From positions 27,435 to 40,349 of the forward strand of contig DNDO01000030.1 of the NCBI GenBank assembly GCA_003484265.1: 12,915 nt of DNA. Direction: 5' to 3'. Numbering within the stretch: position 1 is the stretch's first letter; each line of letters starts with the position of its first letter. Below are positions 7,126-12,915 of this stretch, piece after piece. The notes under the pieces were generated by a model. That model had not been told where the DNA came from. It saw nothing but the letters and a program-made list of their open reading frames with translations, and searched no databases. The DNA comes from Anaerolineae bacterium. GTDB lineage: Bacteria; Chloroflexota; Anaerolineae; Anaerolineales; Villigracilaceae. Position numbers and translations under genes: made by a program.

Positions 7126-7881
7126 ATGTCAACGACTAATACTACCGAACCTGTAATTGTGGCTCATGACGTGCATAAGTGGTATGGAAAGTTTCATGCC
7201 TTAAAAGGCATAAACATGGATGTGAAGAAGCGGGAGGTCATCGTAATATTTGGTCCATCCGGCTCGGGTAAATCTACATTCATCCGTACGATCAACCGAC
7301 TGGAAGAGCACCAGCGCGGACAAATAATCGTTGATGGTATCGAATTAAGCCATGATGTGCGAAATATCGAACAAATTCGAATGGAAACCGGAATGGTGTT
7401 TCAACAGTTCAATCTATTCCCTCACTTGACTGTTTTACAGAATATTGTATTGGCTCCCATCTGGGTGCGTAAATGGCCCAAGGATAAAGCTGAAAGCGTT
7501 GCTATGGAGTTGCTGGAAAGGGTCGGTATTCCCGAGCAGGCTGATAAGTTTCCCGGTCAACTTTCAGGAGGGCAGCAGCAACGGGTTGCAATCGCCCGAT
7601 CACTTGCAATGCAGCCGAAGATCATGTTATTTGACGAACCAACGTCCGCGCTTGACCCGGAGATGATCAAGGAAGTGTTGGATGTGATGGTCGAGCTGGC
7701 AAAATCGGGAATGACCATGCTTGTTGTGACCCATGAAATGGGTTTTGCCCGTGCAGTTGCAGATCGAATGTTCTTTTTCGACCAGGGTCAGATTGTTGAA
7801 AGCGGTACTCCGGCAGAAATATTTAATAAACCCAAAGAGGATAGGACAAAGTTATTCCTCTCTCAGATACTTTCCCACTAG
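7126..7881 (+). CDS. aapP: Amino-acid ABC transporter ATP-binding protein (AapP/GlnQ family)
   Basis: Cytoplasmic ATPase, 251 residues, that powers import by the AapQM channel. All ABC motifs are intact: Walker A GPSGSGKST at 43-51, Q-loop in VFQQFNLFPH at 91-100, signature LSGGQQQRVAIARSL at 146-160, Walker B IMLFDE at 166-171, D-loop SALD at 174-177 and the H-switch His203 in VVTHEMGFA. The segment NLFPHLTVLQN is typical of the polar amino-acid subfamily. There is no C-terminal regulatory domain. AAGGAG nine bases before the ATG is a good ribosome binding site, and the gap to aapM is 17 bases. It is the last gene of the operon; its stop codon lies inside the long terminator palindrome. One ATPase presumably acts as a homodimer. 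Confidence 0.95.
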   Translation: MSTTNTTEPVIVAHDVHKWYGKFHALKGINMDVKKREVIVIFGPSGSGKSTFIRTINRLEEHQRGQIIVDGIELSHDVRNIEQIRMETGMVFQQFNLFPHLTVLQNIVLAPIWVRKWPKDKAESVAMELLERVGIPEQADKFPGQLSGGQQQRVAIARSLAMQPKIMLFDEPTSALDPEMIKEVLDVMVELAKSGMTMLVVTHEMGFARAVADRMFFFDQGQIVESGTPAEIFNKPKEDRTKLFLSQILSH

Positions 7882-7923
7882 GATCAAAAAGTCGGCTCGC
7901 GAGCCGACTTTTTGATCCTAGTG
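7876..7923. terminator. Bidirectional intrinsic terminator, perfect 48-base palindrome
   Basis: Bases 7876-7899 and 7900-7923 are perfect reverse complements. The GC-rich core (GTCGGCTCG and its complement) is flanked by AAAAA on the left and TTTTT on the right, so RNA from either strand forms a stem followed by a U-run. It sits between the convergent aapP and lipoprotein genes, overlaps the aapP stop codon (7879-7881), and ends ten bases before the lipoprotein stop on the other strand. Confidence 0.93.
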
Positions 7924-7933
7924 TATTTATTGT

Positions 7934-8551
7934 TTAGGGAGATAATAAAATGACATTCTCTTCAAATATTTTAAATTCCCATAAGTCAGGATTGTTAATA
8001 CAACCGTATCCAAATGCCTTTGTTGACTTGTTCGGTTGGGTCACAAAAACGCTCACGTTATAACAGCCTTGAACAAGGTCTGTAATTGTTGTAGTACCTT
8101 TTTTTTCCAGATTGTACCCTCTATATCCGCATTCTCCAAAAGGGGTCTTGTTTAGATAAAGAGAGATGACAAGGCTGCCTTTCGTTTCATTTTTAAGCCT
8201 AATCTTCGTAGGCTTCCCATCAATAGAGCCCGGGAGAGGAGCGTTACATGGGTCAGTGTTGCCGGATGTCTGTGGGGCAGTTGTGAAAGTCGGAATAACC
8301 AACGGATCGAGCGTCGGGGAGGGGATCGGTGTGTCCGTTGGTAGTGGTGTTGCCGTCGGAGTCTCGGTTGGCGGGACAGGCGTATTGGTTGGAATGGCTG
8401 CCTGTGTTTCAGCAACAATTGTGAACGCGGCGGCGACTGCCGTTTGTTGTATCTCTTCAGCACTTACTGTGGGTTCGGCAGGTTGTGCCGCACACGCGTT
8501 TACCAGAAGGCTGAAAATCAACAAGCCAGCCCAAATATAACTTTTTTTCAT
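7934..8551 (-). CDS. Lipoprotein with Thr/Pro linker and cysteine-containing C-terminal domain, unknown function
   Basis: A 205-residue predicted lipoprotein; I do not recognise a named family. Signal peptide with lipobox LLVNAC (Cys20). A short Ala/Thr-rich helix follows (AEEIQQTAVAAAFTIVAET, about 31-49), then a Thr/Pro linker (about 54-83), then a C-terminal domain of about 100 residues that looks beta-rich (IRLKNETKGSLVISLYL, then GCYNVSVFV, ending FKIFEENVILL). The exposed part has four cysteines at 102, 141, 163 and 184, enough for two disulfides. The C-terminal domain shares its layout with that of the upstream lipoprotein. AAAGG stands before the ATG, 15 bases after the preceding gene, so it is the last gene of a trxA operon ending at the shared terminator. 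Probably an envelope-anchored domain exposed outside the membrane; function unknown. Confidence 0.85.
   Translation of the reverse strand: MKKSYIWAGLLIFSLLVNACAAQPAEPTVSAEEIQQTAVAAAFTIVAETQAAIPTNTPVPPTETPTATPLPTDTPIPSPTLDPLVIPTFTTAPQTSGNTDPCNAPLPGSIDGKPTKIRLKNETKGSLVISLYLNKTPFGECGYRGYNLEKKGTTTITDLVQGCYNVSVFVTQPNKSTKAFGYGCINNPDLWEFKIFEENVILLSP
8312..8392 (-). repeat. Thr/Pro low-complexity coding repeat
   Basis: These bases encode residues 54-80 of the last lipoprotein as imperfect two- to four-residue repeats (TNTP, TETP, TATP, TDTP). Such linkers hold a domain away from the membrane and are common in Chloroflexota surface proteins. The complementary strand reads as a Gly/Val/Ser-rich open frame, which is an artefact of this composition. 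Confidence 0.7.
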
Positions 8552-8566
8552 TTTTAATTTTTCCTT

Positions 8567-9232
8567 TTATTGAATTACGACCTTATCCTTGTAAATTGTT
8601 ATTGTAAGGTCGTCGTTTTTGTGGAGAGTGAATTCTCCATTGATTTGCCTGCCGCCAACCCAGACAACATAGATGTAGTACCCAAGCGGCGCGCTCACGT
8701 TGACCTGTTTCTTGACCGGATATTCAAGTATTGCCGCTGGTCTGTCTGGAGGGTAATTTTGCAGGGAGATATACGCCTGCACCCTGGATTTGTTTATGAG
8801 AGTGATTCCGGCTGAGGGGACTGCCGGAGGCAGGGTTCCATAGGTCAGTATTCCTAACGTAGGAGTCAGAGTAATTGTTCCAGACGAGGAGGTGGCTTGT
8901 GTCCCGGTTGTAACAGGTTGGGATGTTGGATTCTCTGTTCCTAATGTGGCTGTAGCAGGAGTTGTTGTCAGATTGGGGATGGGAGAAGATGAAGGCGCCT
9001 CGAAAACTTCCAATGTCCGGGTTGGCTCTACAATTGAAGCCTCGGTAGGGGTTACCGGAGCGACTGTCGGCGAGGGAAGAGCCGCGAGCGTCTGTACCTC
9101 AGATGTCTTTACGATAGAGTCGAGTGTCGCCTGCGAATCCACCTGCGGGGCAGAGTCTACCGGCGCGGCCAGCGGCAAACATGCGCCTGAGATAACCGTC
9201 AACAGAATAATCGGGACGAGGAATTTTTTCAT
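8567..9232 (-). CDS. Lipoprotein with Ser/Thr/Pro linker and beta-rich C-terminal domain, unknown function
   Basis: A 221-residue predicted lipoprotein of no family I recognise. The signal peptide ends at ISGAC, with Cys18 as probable lipidation site; Ser at the -3 position is less usual than Leu or Val. A long Ser/Thr/Pro linker (about 20-135) leads to an 80-residue C-terminal domain: ITLINKSRVQAYISLQNYPP, YPVKKQVNVSAP, YYIYVVWVGG and a final DLTITIYKDKVVI. The order (Asn-Lys/Glu-Ser/Thr turn, ISL strand, Lys-Lys, Gly-Tyr strand, terminal Val strand) parallels the downstream lipoprotein, so the two are likely diverged duplicates; this copy has no cysteine beyond the lipobox. Two ATGs are adjacent; the second (9232) is preferred because AAGGAGG at 9238-9244 is then five bases away rather than two. 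It lies 18 bases after trxA and 15 before the next lipoprotein. Confidence 0.83.
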   Translation of the reverse strand: MKKFLVPIILLTVISGACLPLAAPVDSAPQVDSQATLDSIVKTSEVQTLAALPSPTVAPVTPTEASIVEPTRTLEVFEAPSSSPIPNLTTTPATATLGTENPTSQPVTTGTQATSSSGTITLTPTLGILTYGTLPPAVPSAGITLINKSRVQAYISLQNYPPDRPAAILEYPVKKQVNVSAPLGYYIYVVWVGGRQINGEFTLHKNDDLTITIYKDKVVIQ

Positions 9233-9250
9233 CATGCCCTCCTTGGTGGG

Positions 9251-9592
9251 CTACGCCTGTGCAACCTCCAGAAATTGTGTGACAGTATCGCGCAGCATGC
9301 GCTCAGGAAGCGCGCCGACCTGGCGATGGACGATCTTGCCGCCTGAAACGAACAGCATGGTCGGGATACCCTGGATGCCGTATTTCATCATCCATTCAGG
9401 GTTATCATCCGTATTCACTTTGGCGATCAACACCTTGTCGCCGTATTCGTTGGCAAGTTTATCGAGGATCGGAGCTACCATTTTGCATGGTCCGCACCAC
9501 GGCGCCCAAAAATCCACGATCACGGGGACATCAGACTGAAGCACGGTCTTTTCAAAAGCGGCATCGGTTACATTGATGGGTTCGTTTGGCAT
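9251..9592 (-). CDS. trxA: Thioredoxin
   Basis: Classical 113-residue thioredoxin, the cytosolic dithiol reductant for ribonucleotide reductase and disulfide-bonded proteins. The active site WCGPC lies at 32-36 after VIVDFWAP, and the cis-proline is Pro77 in GIQGIPTMLF. FVSGGKIVHRQVGALP matches the usual C-terminal strand and Gly-rich turn. There is no signal peptide, so the protein is cytoplasmic. AAGGTG four bases before the ATG is a fair ribosome binding site. It is divergent from ftsY and heads a minus-strand operon with two lipoprotein genes 18 and 15 bases apart. Thioredoxin identity is firm; any functional link with the lipoproteins is inferred from position alone. Confidence 0.96.
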   Translation of the reverse strand: MPNEPINVTDAAFEKTVLQSDVPVIVDFWAPWCGPCKMVAPILDKLANEYGDKVLIAKVNTDDNPEWMMKYGIQGIPTMLFVSGGKIVHRQVGALPERMLRDTVTQFLEVAQA

Positions 9593-9616
9593 ATATTACA
9601 CCTTATATCCTTAAGT

Positions 9617-9622
9617 TTTATA
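9617..9622 (-). promoter_or_regulatory. Possible -10 element for the trxA operon
   Basis: TATAAA on the minus strand lies 24 bases upstream of the trxA ATG in the 99-base divergent gap to ftsY. A weak -35-like TTCAAG stands about 15 bases further upstream, which is short. The leader would be just long enough to hold the AAGGTG ribosome binding site. Confidence 0.3.
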
Positions 9623-9676
9623 TTTATTTCTGTTTTCCTTGAACGGTGAAAAAGTATATCACAATACCCTGCATGA

Positions 9677-9682
9677 TATAAT
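9677..9682 (+). promoter_or_regulatory. Probable -10 element for ftsY, suggesting a leaderless mRNA
   Basis: A perfect TATAAT ends nine bases before the ftsY ATG. Transcription would start at or within one to three bases of the start codon, and the short gap contains no Shine-Dalgarno sequence, so ftsY is probably translated from a leaderless or nearly leaderless transcript. No clear -35 hexamer is present at 16-18 bases. Confidence 0.5.
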
Positions 9683-9691
9683 CGCCCGTCA

Positions 9692-10600
9692 ATGGCAGAG
9701 ATACTAACAAAATGGAGAAGCGGGCTTGCGAAAACCAGCAAGACTGCATTTGGACGGCTCGCATCCATCCTTGGCGCGACCGAGATCAATAAAGAGATGT
9801 GGGATGAGTTGGAAGCCTTACTTGTCCAAGCTGATCTGGGGATCGAGACGACAACCGAAATCCTGGATTCGCTCAAGCGCTTCGTCCGGACCGAGGGTTT
9901 GACCCGCTCAGAGGAAATTTGGGAGGCGCTCCGAGCCGAACTCCGCTTACGACTCGATAACCCGCCTGCTCTCGAGTGGACGGATAAGCCAACTGTAATC
10001 ATGATGGTCGGGGTGAATGGCTCGGGTAAAACTACAACGATAGCCAAACTCGGACAGCGTTATCACTCCGAAGGTAAAACACTCCTCTTCGGTGCGGCGG
10101 ATACTTTCCGCGCGGCAGCGGTGGATCAGCTCCAAGTTTGGGGAGACAGACTCGGGGTTAGTGTGATCGCAGGTGCGCCAGAGTCTGATCCTGGTGCGGT
10201 TGCGTTCAACGCAGTCCAGGCTGGGACTGCACGAAATATAGATATCATCCTTATCGATACCGCAGGACGCCTGCAAACGAAATTCAACCTGATGGAAGAG
10301 TTAAAGAAAGTGCATCGCGTCATCGGGAAAGCCCTGCCCGGTGCCCCTCATGCTGTCTGGCTTGTCCTTGACGCAACCACAGGGCAAAATGCAATGCAAC
10401 AGGCAAAAGCATTTAAAGAAGCGGTCAATGTAACAGGTGTGATCCTTTCCAAATTGGATTCATCTGCCCGCGGAGGCATGGTACTCGCCATTCAACGTGA
10501 ACTGGATTTGCCTGTGCTATTTGCAGGTCTTGGTGAAAAGCCTGATGACCTGACGATGTTCGACCCCGATGCGTTTATTCAGGGGATCTTAGGAAAATAA
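9692..10600 (+). CDS. ftsY: FtsY, signal recognition particle receptor GTPase
   Basis: SRP receptor, which binds SRP-ribosome complexes and hands membrane proteins to the translocon at the cytoplasmic membrane. Its 302 residues comprise a short N domain (about 1-95, with LVQADLG at 44-50) and the G domain; the long acidic A domain of E. coli FtsY is absent, as in many non-proteobacteria. GTPase motifs: G1 GVNGSGKT at 107-114, DTFRAAAVDQL at 137-147, G3 DTAGR at 189-193, G4 SKLD at 253-256 and closing GLGEKPDDL at 279-287. After G4 the usual GTAKGG reads SSARGG, a conservative deviation. The short C-terminal GILGK distinguishes it from Ffh, which would have an M domain. The ATG at 9692 gives the standard N-terminal helix and lacks a ribosome binding site. 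It is followed by prfB, 57 bases downstream. Confidence 0.95.
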   Translation: MAEILTKWRSGLAKTSKTAFGRLASILGATEINKEMWDELEALLVQADLGIETTTEILDSLKRFVRTEGLTRSEEIWEALRAELRLRLDNPPALEWTDKPTVIMMVGVNGSGKTTTIAKLGQRYHSEGKTLLFGAADTFRAAAVDQLQVWGDRLGVSVIAGAPESDPGAVAFNAVQAGTARNIDIILIDTAGRLQTKFNLMEELKKVHRVIGKALPGAPHAVWLVLDATTGQNAMQQAKAFKEAVNVTGVILSKLDSSARGGMVLAIQRELDLPVLFAGLGEKPDDLTMFDPDAFIQGILGK

Positions 10601-10604
10601 ACTA

Positions 10605-10636
10605 TGCTGATCAAAGGTTTAGACTCTTGATCGGCA
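10605..10636 (+). other. Stem-loop between ftsY and prfB
   Basis: TGCTGATCAA (10605-10614) pairs with TTGATCGGCA (10627-10636) over ten positions with one G-U pair and a 12-base loop. An AT-rich stretch but no T-run follows, so termination would be weak at most. It may separate ftsY and prfB messages by processing or attenuation. Confidence 0.45.
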
Positions 10637-10657
10637 TATAAATAAAGAGGAGATAAA

Positions 10658-11741
10658 ATGCAAGATCTTGTCAATCGTTTACAGTCTGCCCAAGACCTAA
10701 CCCGGCAACTCATGGTGCGTCTTTGACTTCGCGTCTAAAGAATTAACCCTCTCCGAACTCAAAAAAGATATTGAAGCACCTGACCTGTGGGGCAATCCGA
10801 CTGAAGCGCAAAGAAAAATGAAACATTATAACGCCGTGAAAAAAGAGGTTGAATCGTGGCTTGATTTTTCGCGGCGTCTTCACGACACGCTCGAACTCGC
10901 CCAGCTGGGCGATGAAGGTTTGCGCGCCGAATTGGAGACCGAGATTTCGACTATCGAATCAGAACTTGAAAAGCGTTCCTTCACAGCGATGCTTTCTGGC
11001 AAGCACGACCACGACTCTGCCATCCTTGCCATCCACGCGGGGGCGGGGGGTACCGACTCGCAGGATTGGGCGGCAATGCTCGAACGCATGTATCTGCGCT
11101 GGGCTGAAAAACGCGGATTCGAAACCGAAATATTCGATTACACGGAAGGTGAAGAAGCGGGCATAAAAAGCGCCACCATCGCGGTGAACGGTGATTATGC
11201 GTTTGGGTACCTCCGTTCTGAAAAAGGTGTCCATCGACTTGTGCGGCTCTCACCGTTTGATGCCGCACATCGCAGGCATACATCCTTTGCGTTGGTAGAG
11301 ATTCTTCCTCAAGTCGCCATGGATGAAGCCGATATCGAGATTTCGCCCGCTGATATTAAGATGGATGTGTTTCGATCATCAGGCGCCGGAGGTCAAAGTG
11401 TTCAAAAGAATGCTACGGCAGTGCGGCTTACGCATATCCCGACGGGTATCGTTGTTACCTGTCAGAATGAGCGTTCGCAAATACAGAACCGCGAATTTGC
11501 GATGAAAATCCTGCGCGCTCGTTTGCTGGAGTTGAAACAAGCCGAACGTGAGGAAGAGCGCGCTGTCCTGCGAGGCGAATACACAAAAGCCGAGTGGGGG
11601 AGTCAGATCCGTTCGTATGTGTTGCATCCCTATCAAATGGTCAAAGACCATCGCACCGATTATGAAGCAGGCAACACCCAGGGCGTGCTCGATGGCGACC
11701 TCGATGATTTTATGGAAGCGTTCCTGCGCTCAAAAAATTAA
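10658..11741 (+). CDS. prfB: Peptide chain release factor 2, with programmed +1 frameshift
   Basis: RF2 releases finished proteins at UGA and UAA codons. The gene is read as 10658-10723 joined to 10725-11741, giving 360 residues, close to the 365 of E. coli RF2. The first 22 codons end with CTT followed by in-frame TGA and C; skipping one base continues as DFASKELTLSELKKDIEAPDLW, a normal RF2 N-terminus. The codon-recognition motif SPF lies at 198-200 and the catalytic GGQ at 244-246. After GGQ the sequence is SVQKNATAVR rather than the common HVNKTDSAVR. GAGGAG seven bases before the ATG at 10658 is a good ribosome binding site. The internal ATG at 10818 would give a 307-residue product lacking the N-terminal 53 residues and is not the true start. 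The frameshift makes synthesis autoregulated: low RF2 lengthens the pause at TGA and favours the shift. Confidence 0.96.
10714..10727 (+). promoter_or_regulatory. prfB programmed +1 frameshift signal
   Basis: The slippery core CTTTGAC (10721-10727) is identical to the classical prfB site. GGTG at 10714-10717 can pair with the anti-Shine-Dalgarno end of 16S rRNA and stands three bases before CTT, the same spacing as AGGGGG in E. coli, though the match is shorter. Ribosomes stalled at TGA shift from CTT to TTT and continue with GAC. Confidence 0.92.
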
Positions 11742-11753
11742 CATGGAGAAAAT

Positions 11754-11996
11754 ATGACCAACGTCATCGGACAACTCACGACATTTATAGCAAACGATAT
11801 TTTGAAACAGCCTAGTCGTTCCATCGCACCCGACGAGTCGCTAATCTCCAGCGGCCTGATCGACTCGTTCAGCCTGATGGATGTTGCCTTGTTTGTCGAA
11901 GATACTTTCGGCGTCCGCATCGAAGATACAGAGCTTAATGCGGAGACCTTTGATAATTTGACCCAACTTACCGACTTGATCGAATCCCGCAAATAA
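11754..11996 (+). CDS. Acyl carrier protein
   Basis: An 80-residue carrier protein that holds acyl or polyketide intermediates on a phosphopantetheine arm. The attachment serine is Ser38 in GLIDSFSLMD, where DSF replaces the DSL typical of the fatty-acid AcpP. The rest fits the four-helix carrier fold: an N-terminal helix, a loop with ISSGLID, and VALFVEDTFGVRIEDTEL as helix 2 to helix 3. It is less acidic than housekeeping AcpP and sits next to an adenylating enzyme rather than fab genes, so a dedicated carrier for a secondary lipid, polyketide or glycolipid pathway is more likely. TGGAG lies eight bases before the ATG. It begins 12 bases after prfB and overlaps the next gene by one base. 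Carrier fold is clear; pathway is inferred. Confidence 0.9.
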   Translation: MTNVIGQLTTFIANDILKQPSRSIAPDESLISSGLIDSFSLMDVALFVEDTFGVRIEDTELNAETFDNLTQLTDLIESRK

Positions 11997-12915
11997 TGAT
12001 TTTCGCTGAACGTCTCAAATCGCTTCATTCGCAGACTCCGGACCGGGTAGCTGTTACTTTGCAATTCTCCAGCGCCGACGATTTGCCGATCACTCTCGAT
12101 CAGATGCTGCAAGGTTCACAATCGTATGCACTTACATTCACTCAAAGAGGGATTCAGCCTGGGGAAGTCGTAATTTTAATTCTTCAACATGGCGAAGATT
12201 TGTTGTATGCTTTCTGGGGGGCAATTTTGTGCGGGGCTGTTCCATCCATTATGCCATTCCTCACTGAGAAACTTTCCCCTGAGCGTTATCGTGCAGACCT
12301 ATCATCATTGATCTCTGTCACCAAGCCCGCCGCAATAGTGACGTACCCTGATTTTGAACGTGAAGTCCGCTCAGCGATACAAAAAGGCGATTCGGTTCGA
12401 TCTGTAATTATTACAGACCGCATTGAAAAAAAGTCTGAATTGAATCTCGATGAACTAGCGGGCTTTAGAAGAGAACCCGGTGATATCGTTCTGTTACAAC
12501 ATTCTTCTGGAACAACAGGTTTGCAAAAAGGTGTTGCTCTTTCGCACCAGTCTGTTTTTAATCAATTGAATGCATATGGGAAAGCAATCTCATTGGAAGA
12601 TGGCGATATAGTTGTCTCATGGCTTCCGCTATATCATGACATGGGGTTGATTGCTGGGTTTGTTATGCCCATTCTTTCTGGGATCCCACTGGTGTTGATG
12701 TCTCCATTCGATTGGGTGCGTGCGCCATATAAATTAATGCAGTCGATCACAAAATACCGTGGCACCTTAACATGGCTCCCAAACTTTGCCTACAATTTTT
12801 GTGCTCAAAAAATACGCGAACGTCATCTTGAAGGTGCTGATATCTCATCTTTGCGGGCGGTTATAAATTGCTCGGAACCTGTCCGTTGGGAGAGCCATCA
12901 GGCGTTTTATGAGAA
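11996..12915 (+). CDS. Fatty-acyl-AMP ligase-like AMP-binding enzyme (partial, N-terminal 306 residues)
   Basis: Adenylate-forming enzyme of the ANL superfamily, cut by the window end. The P-loop HSSGTTGLQKGV is at 169-180. Downstream, SWLPLYHDMGLIAGFVMPI at 208-226, LTWLPNFAYNFC at 258-269 and AVINCSEPVR at 288-297 match the fatty-acyl-AMP ligase branch, whose usual forms are WLPLYHDMGLIG, PNFAY and NGAEPVR; Cys-Ser replacing Gly-Ala is unusual. Such enzymes activate a fatty acid with ATP and pass it to a carrier protein rather than to CoA. The start codon overlaps the carrier stop (TAATG), so the two are translationally coupled and probably work together. The insertion that separates acyl-AMP ligases from acyl-CoA synthetases lies beyond the window, so the product (acyl-ACP or acyl-CoA) stays open. 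Confidence 0.88.
   Translation, partial: MIFAERLKSLHSQTPDRVAVTLQFSSADDLPITLDQMLQGSQSYALTFTQRGIQPGEVVILILQHGEDLLYAFWGAILCGAVPSIMPFLTEKLSPERYRADLSSLISVTKPAAIVTYPDFEREVRSAIQKGDSVRSVIITDRIEKKSELNLDELAGFRREPGDIVLLQHSSGTTGLQKGVALSHQSVFNQLNAYGKAISLEDGDIVVSWLPLYHDMGLIAGFVMPILSGIPLVLMSPFDWVRAPYKLMQSITKYRGTLTWLPNFAYNFCAQKIRERHLEGADISSLRAVINCSEPVRWESHQAFYE

Noticed and set aside
7876..7923. Palindrome as an attachment site or insertion-sequence end
   Set aside because: Placement between convergent genes with correctly positioned A and T runs explains it as a terminator, and no integrase, transposase or target duplication is nearby.
8892..9539. Long plus-strand open frame opposite trxA and the second lipoprotein
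   Set aside because: Its Gly/Val/Ser-rich product is the reverse complement of a Ser/Thr/Pro linker plus thioredoxin; the minus strand has recognisable proteins and ribosome binding sites.
10658..10820. In-frame TGA early in prfB read as a pseudogene or sequencing error
   Set aside because: The stop lies in the exact CTTTGAC context of the known RF2 frameshift, with an upstream pairing element at the right distance and normal RF2 sequence in the +1 frame.
1..12915. CRISPR arrays, tRNA genes, phage genes, defence systems or insertion sequences
   Set aside because: No spaced direct repeats, cloverleaf-like segments, transposase or phage proteins were seen on either strand; almost every base belongs to recognisable or well-supported genes.

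Overview
The window looks like chromosomal DNA of a Chloroflexota bacterium, most probably Anaerolineae-like. The clues are indirect. The solute-binding lipoprotein has a Val/Thr/Glu-rich linker after its lipobox. Two further lipoproteins have long Thr/Pro linkers preceded by a short Ala/Thr helix. Base composition is intermediate. No marker gene settles the taxonomy. The window holds thirteen genes, two of them cut by its edges, and almost no empty space; no gene-free stretch exceeds 150 bases. No tRNA, rRNA, CRISPR array, insertion sequence or prophage was seen.

Layout. Bases 1-2751, minus strand: the N-terminal part of moeA (molybdenum cofactor) downstream of a full-length rel/spoT-type (p)ppGpp synthetase/hydrolase, separated by a 69-base gap that carries degenerate heptanucleotide repeats. 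Bases 2894-3382, plus: a YbaK-type aminoacyl-tRNA deacylase, divergent from rel. Bases 3511-7881, plus: a complete four-gene general amino-acid ABC importer of the AapJQMP/BztABCD type (lipoprotein receptor, two large permeases, ATPase), with a strong hairpin between receptor and first permease. It ends in a perfect 48-base palindrome that acts as a terminator for both strands. Bases 7934-9592, minus: trxA followed by two paralogous lipoproteins of unknown function. Bases 9692-11741, plus: ftsY and prfB, the latter with a programmed +1 frameshift at codon 23. Bases 11754-12915, plus: an acyl carrier protein translationally coupled to a fatty-acyl-AMP-ligase-like adenylating enzyme that runs off the window, probably the start of a lipid or polyketide locus.

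How they fit. The importer brings amino acids in, and rel senses amino-acid starvation on the ribosome. ybaK, ftsY and prfB serve translation and protein targeting. The trxA-lipoprotein operon is the least understood part: one lipoprotein has four cysteines in its exposed domain and the other has none. The ACP/ligase pair could load a carrier-bound acyl chain for a pathway outside the window.

Nothing here is a clear undescribed system. The observations most worth following are the Rel enzyme, which combines an intact hydrolase motif with the acidic EXDD synthetase motif usual in monofunctional RelA, and the trxA operon with two divergent lipoprotein paralogues. The prfB frameshift site is a known mechanism that a naive gene call would truncate.
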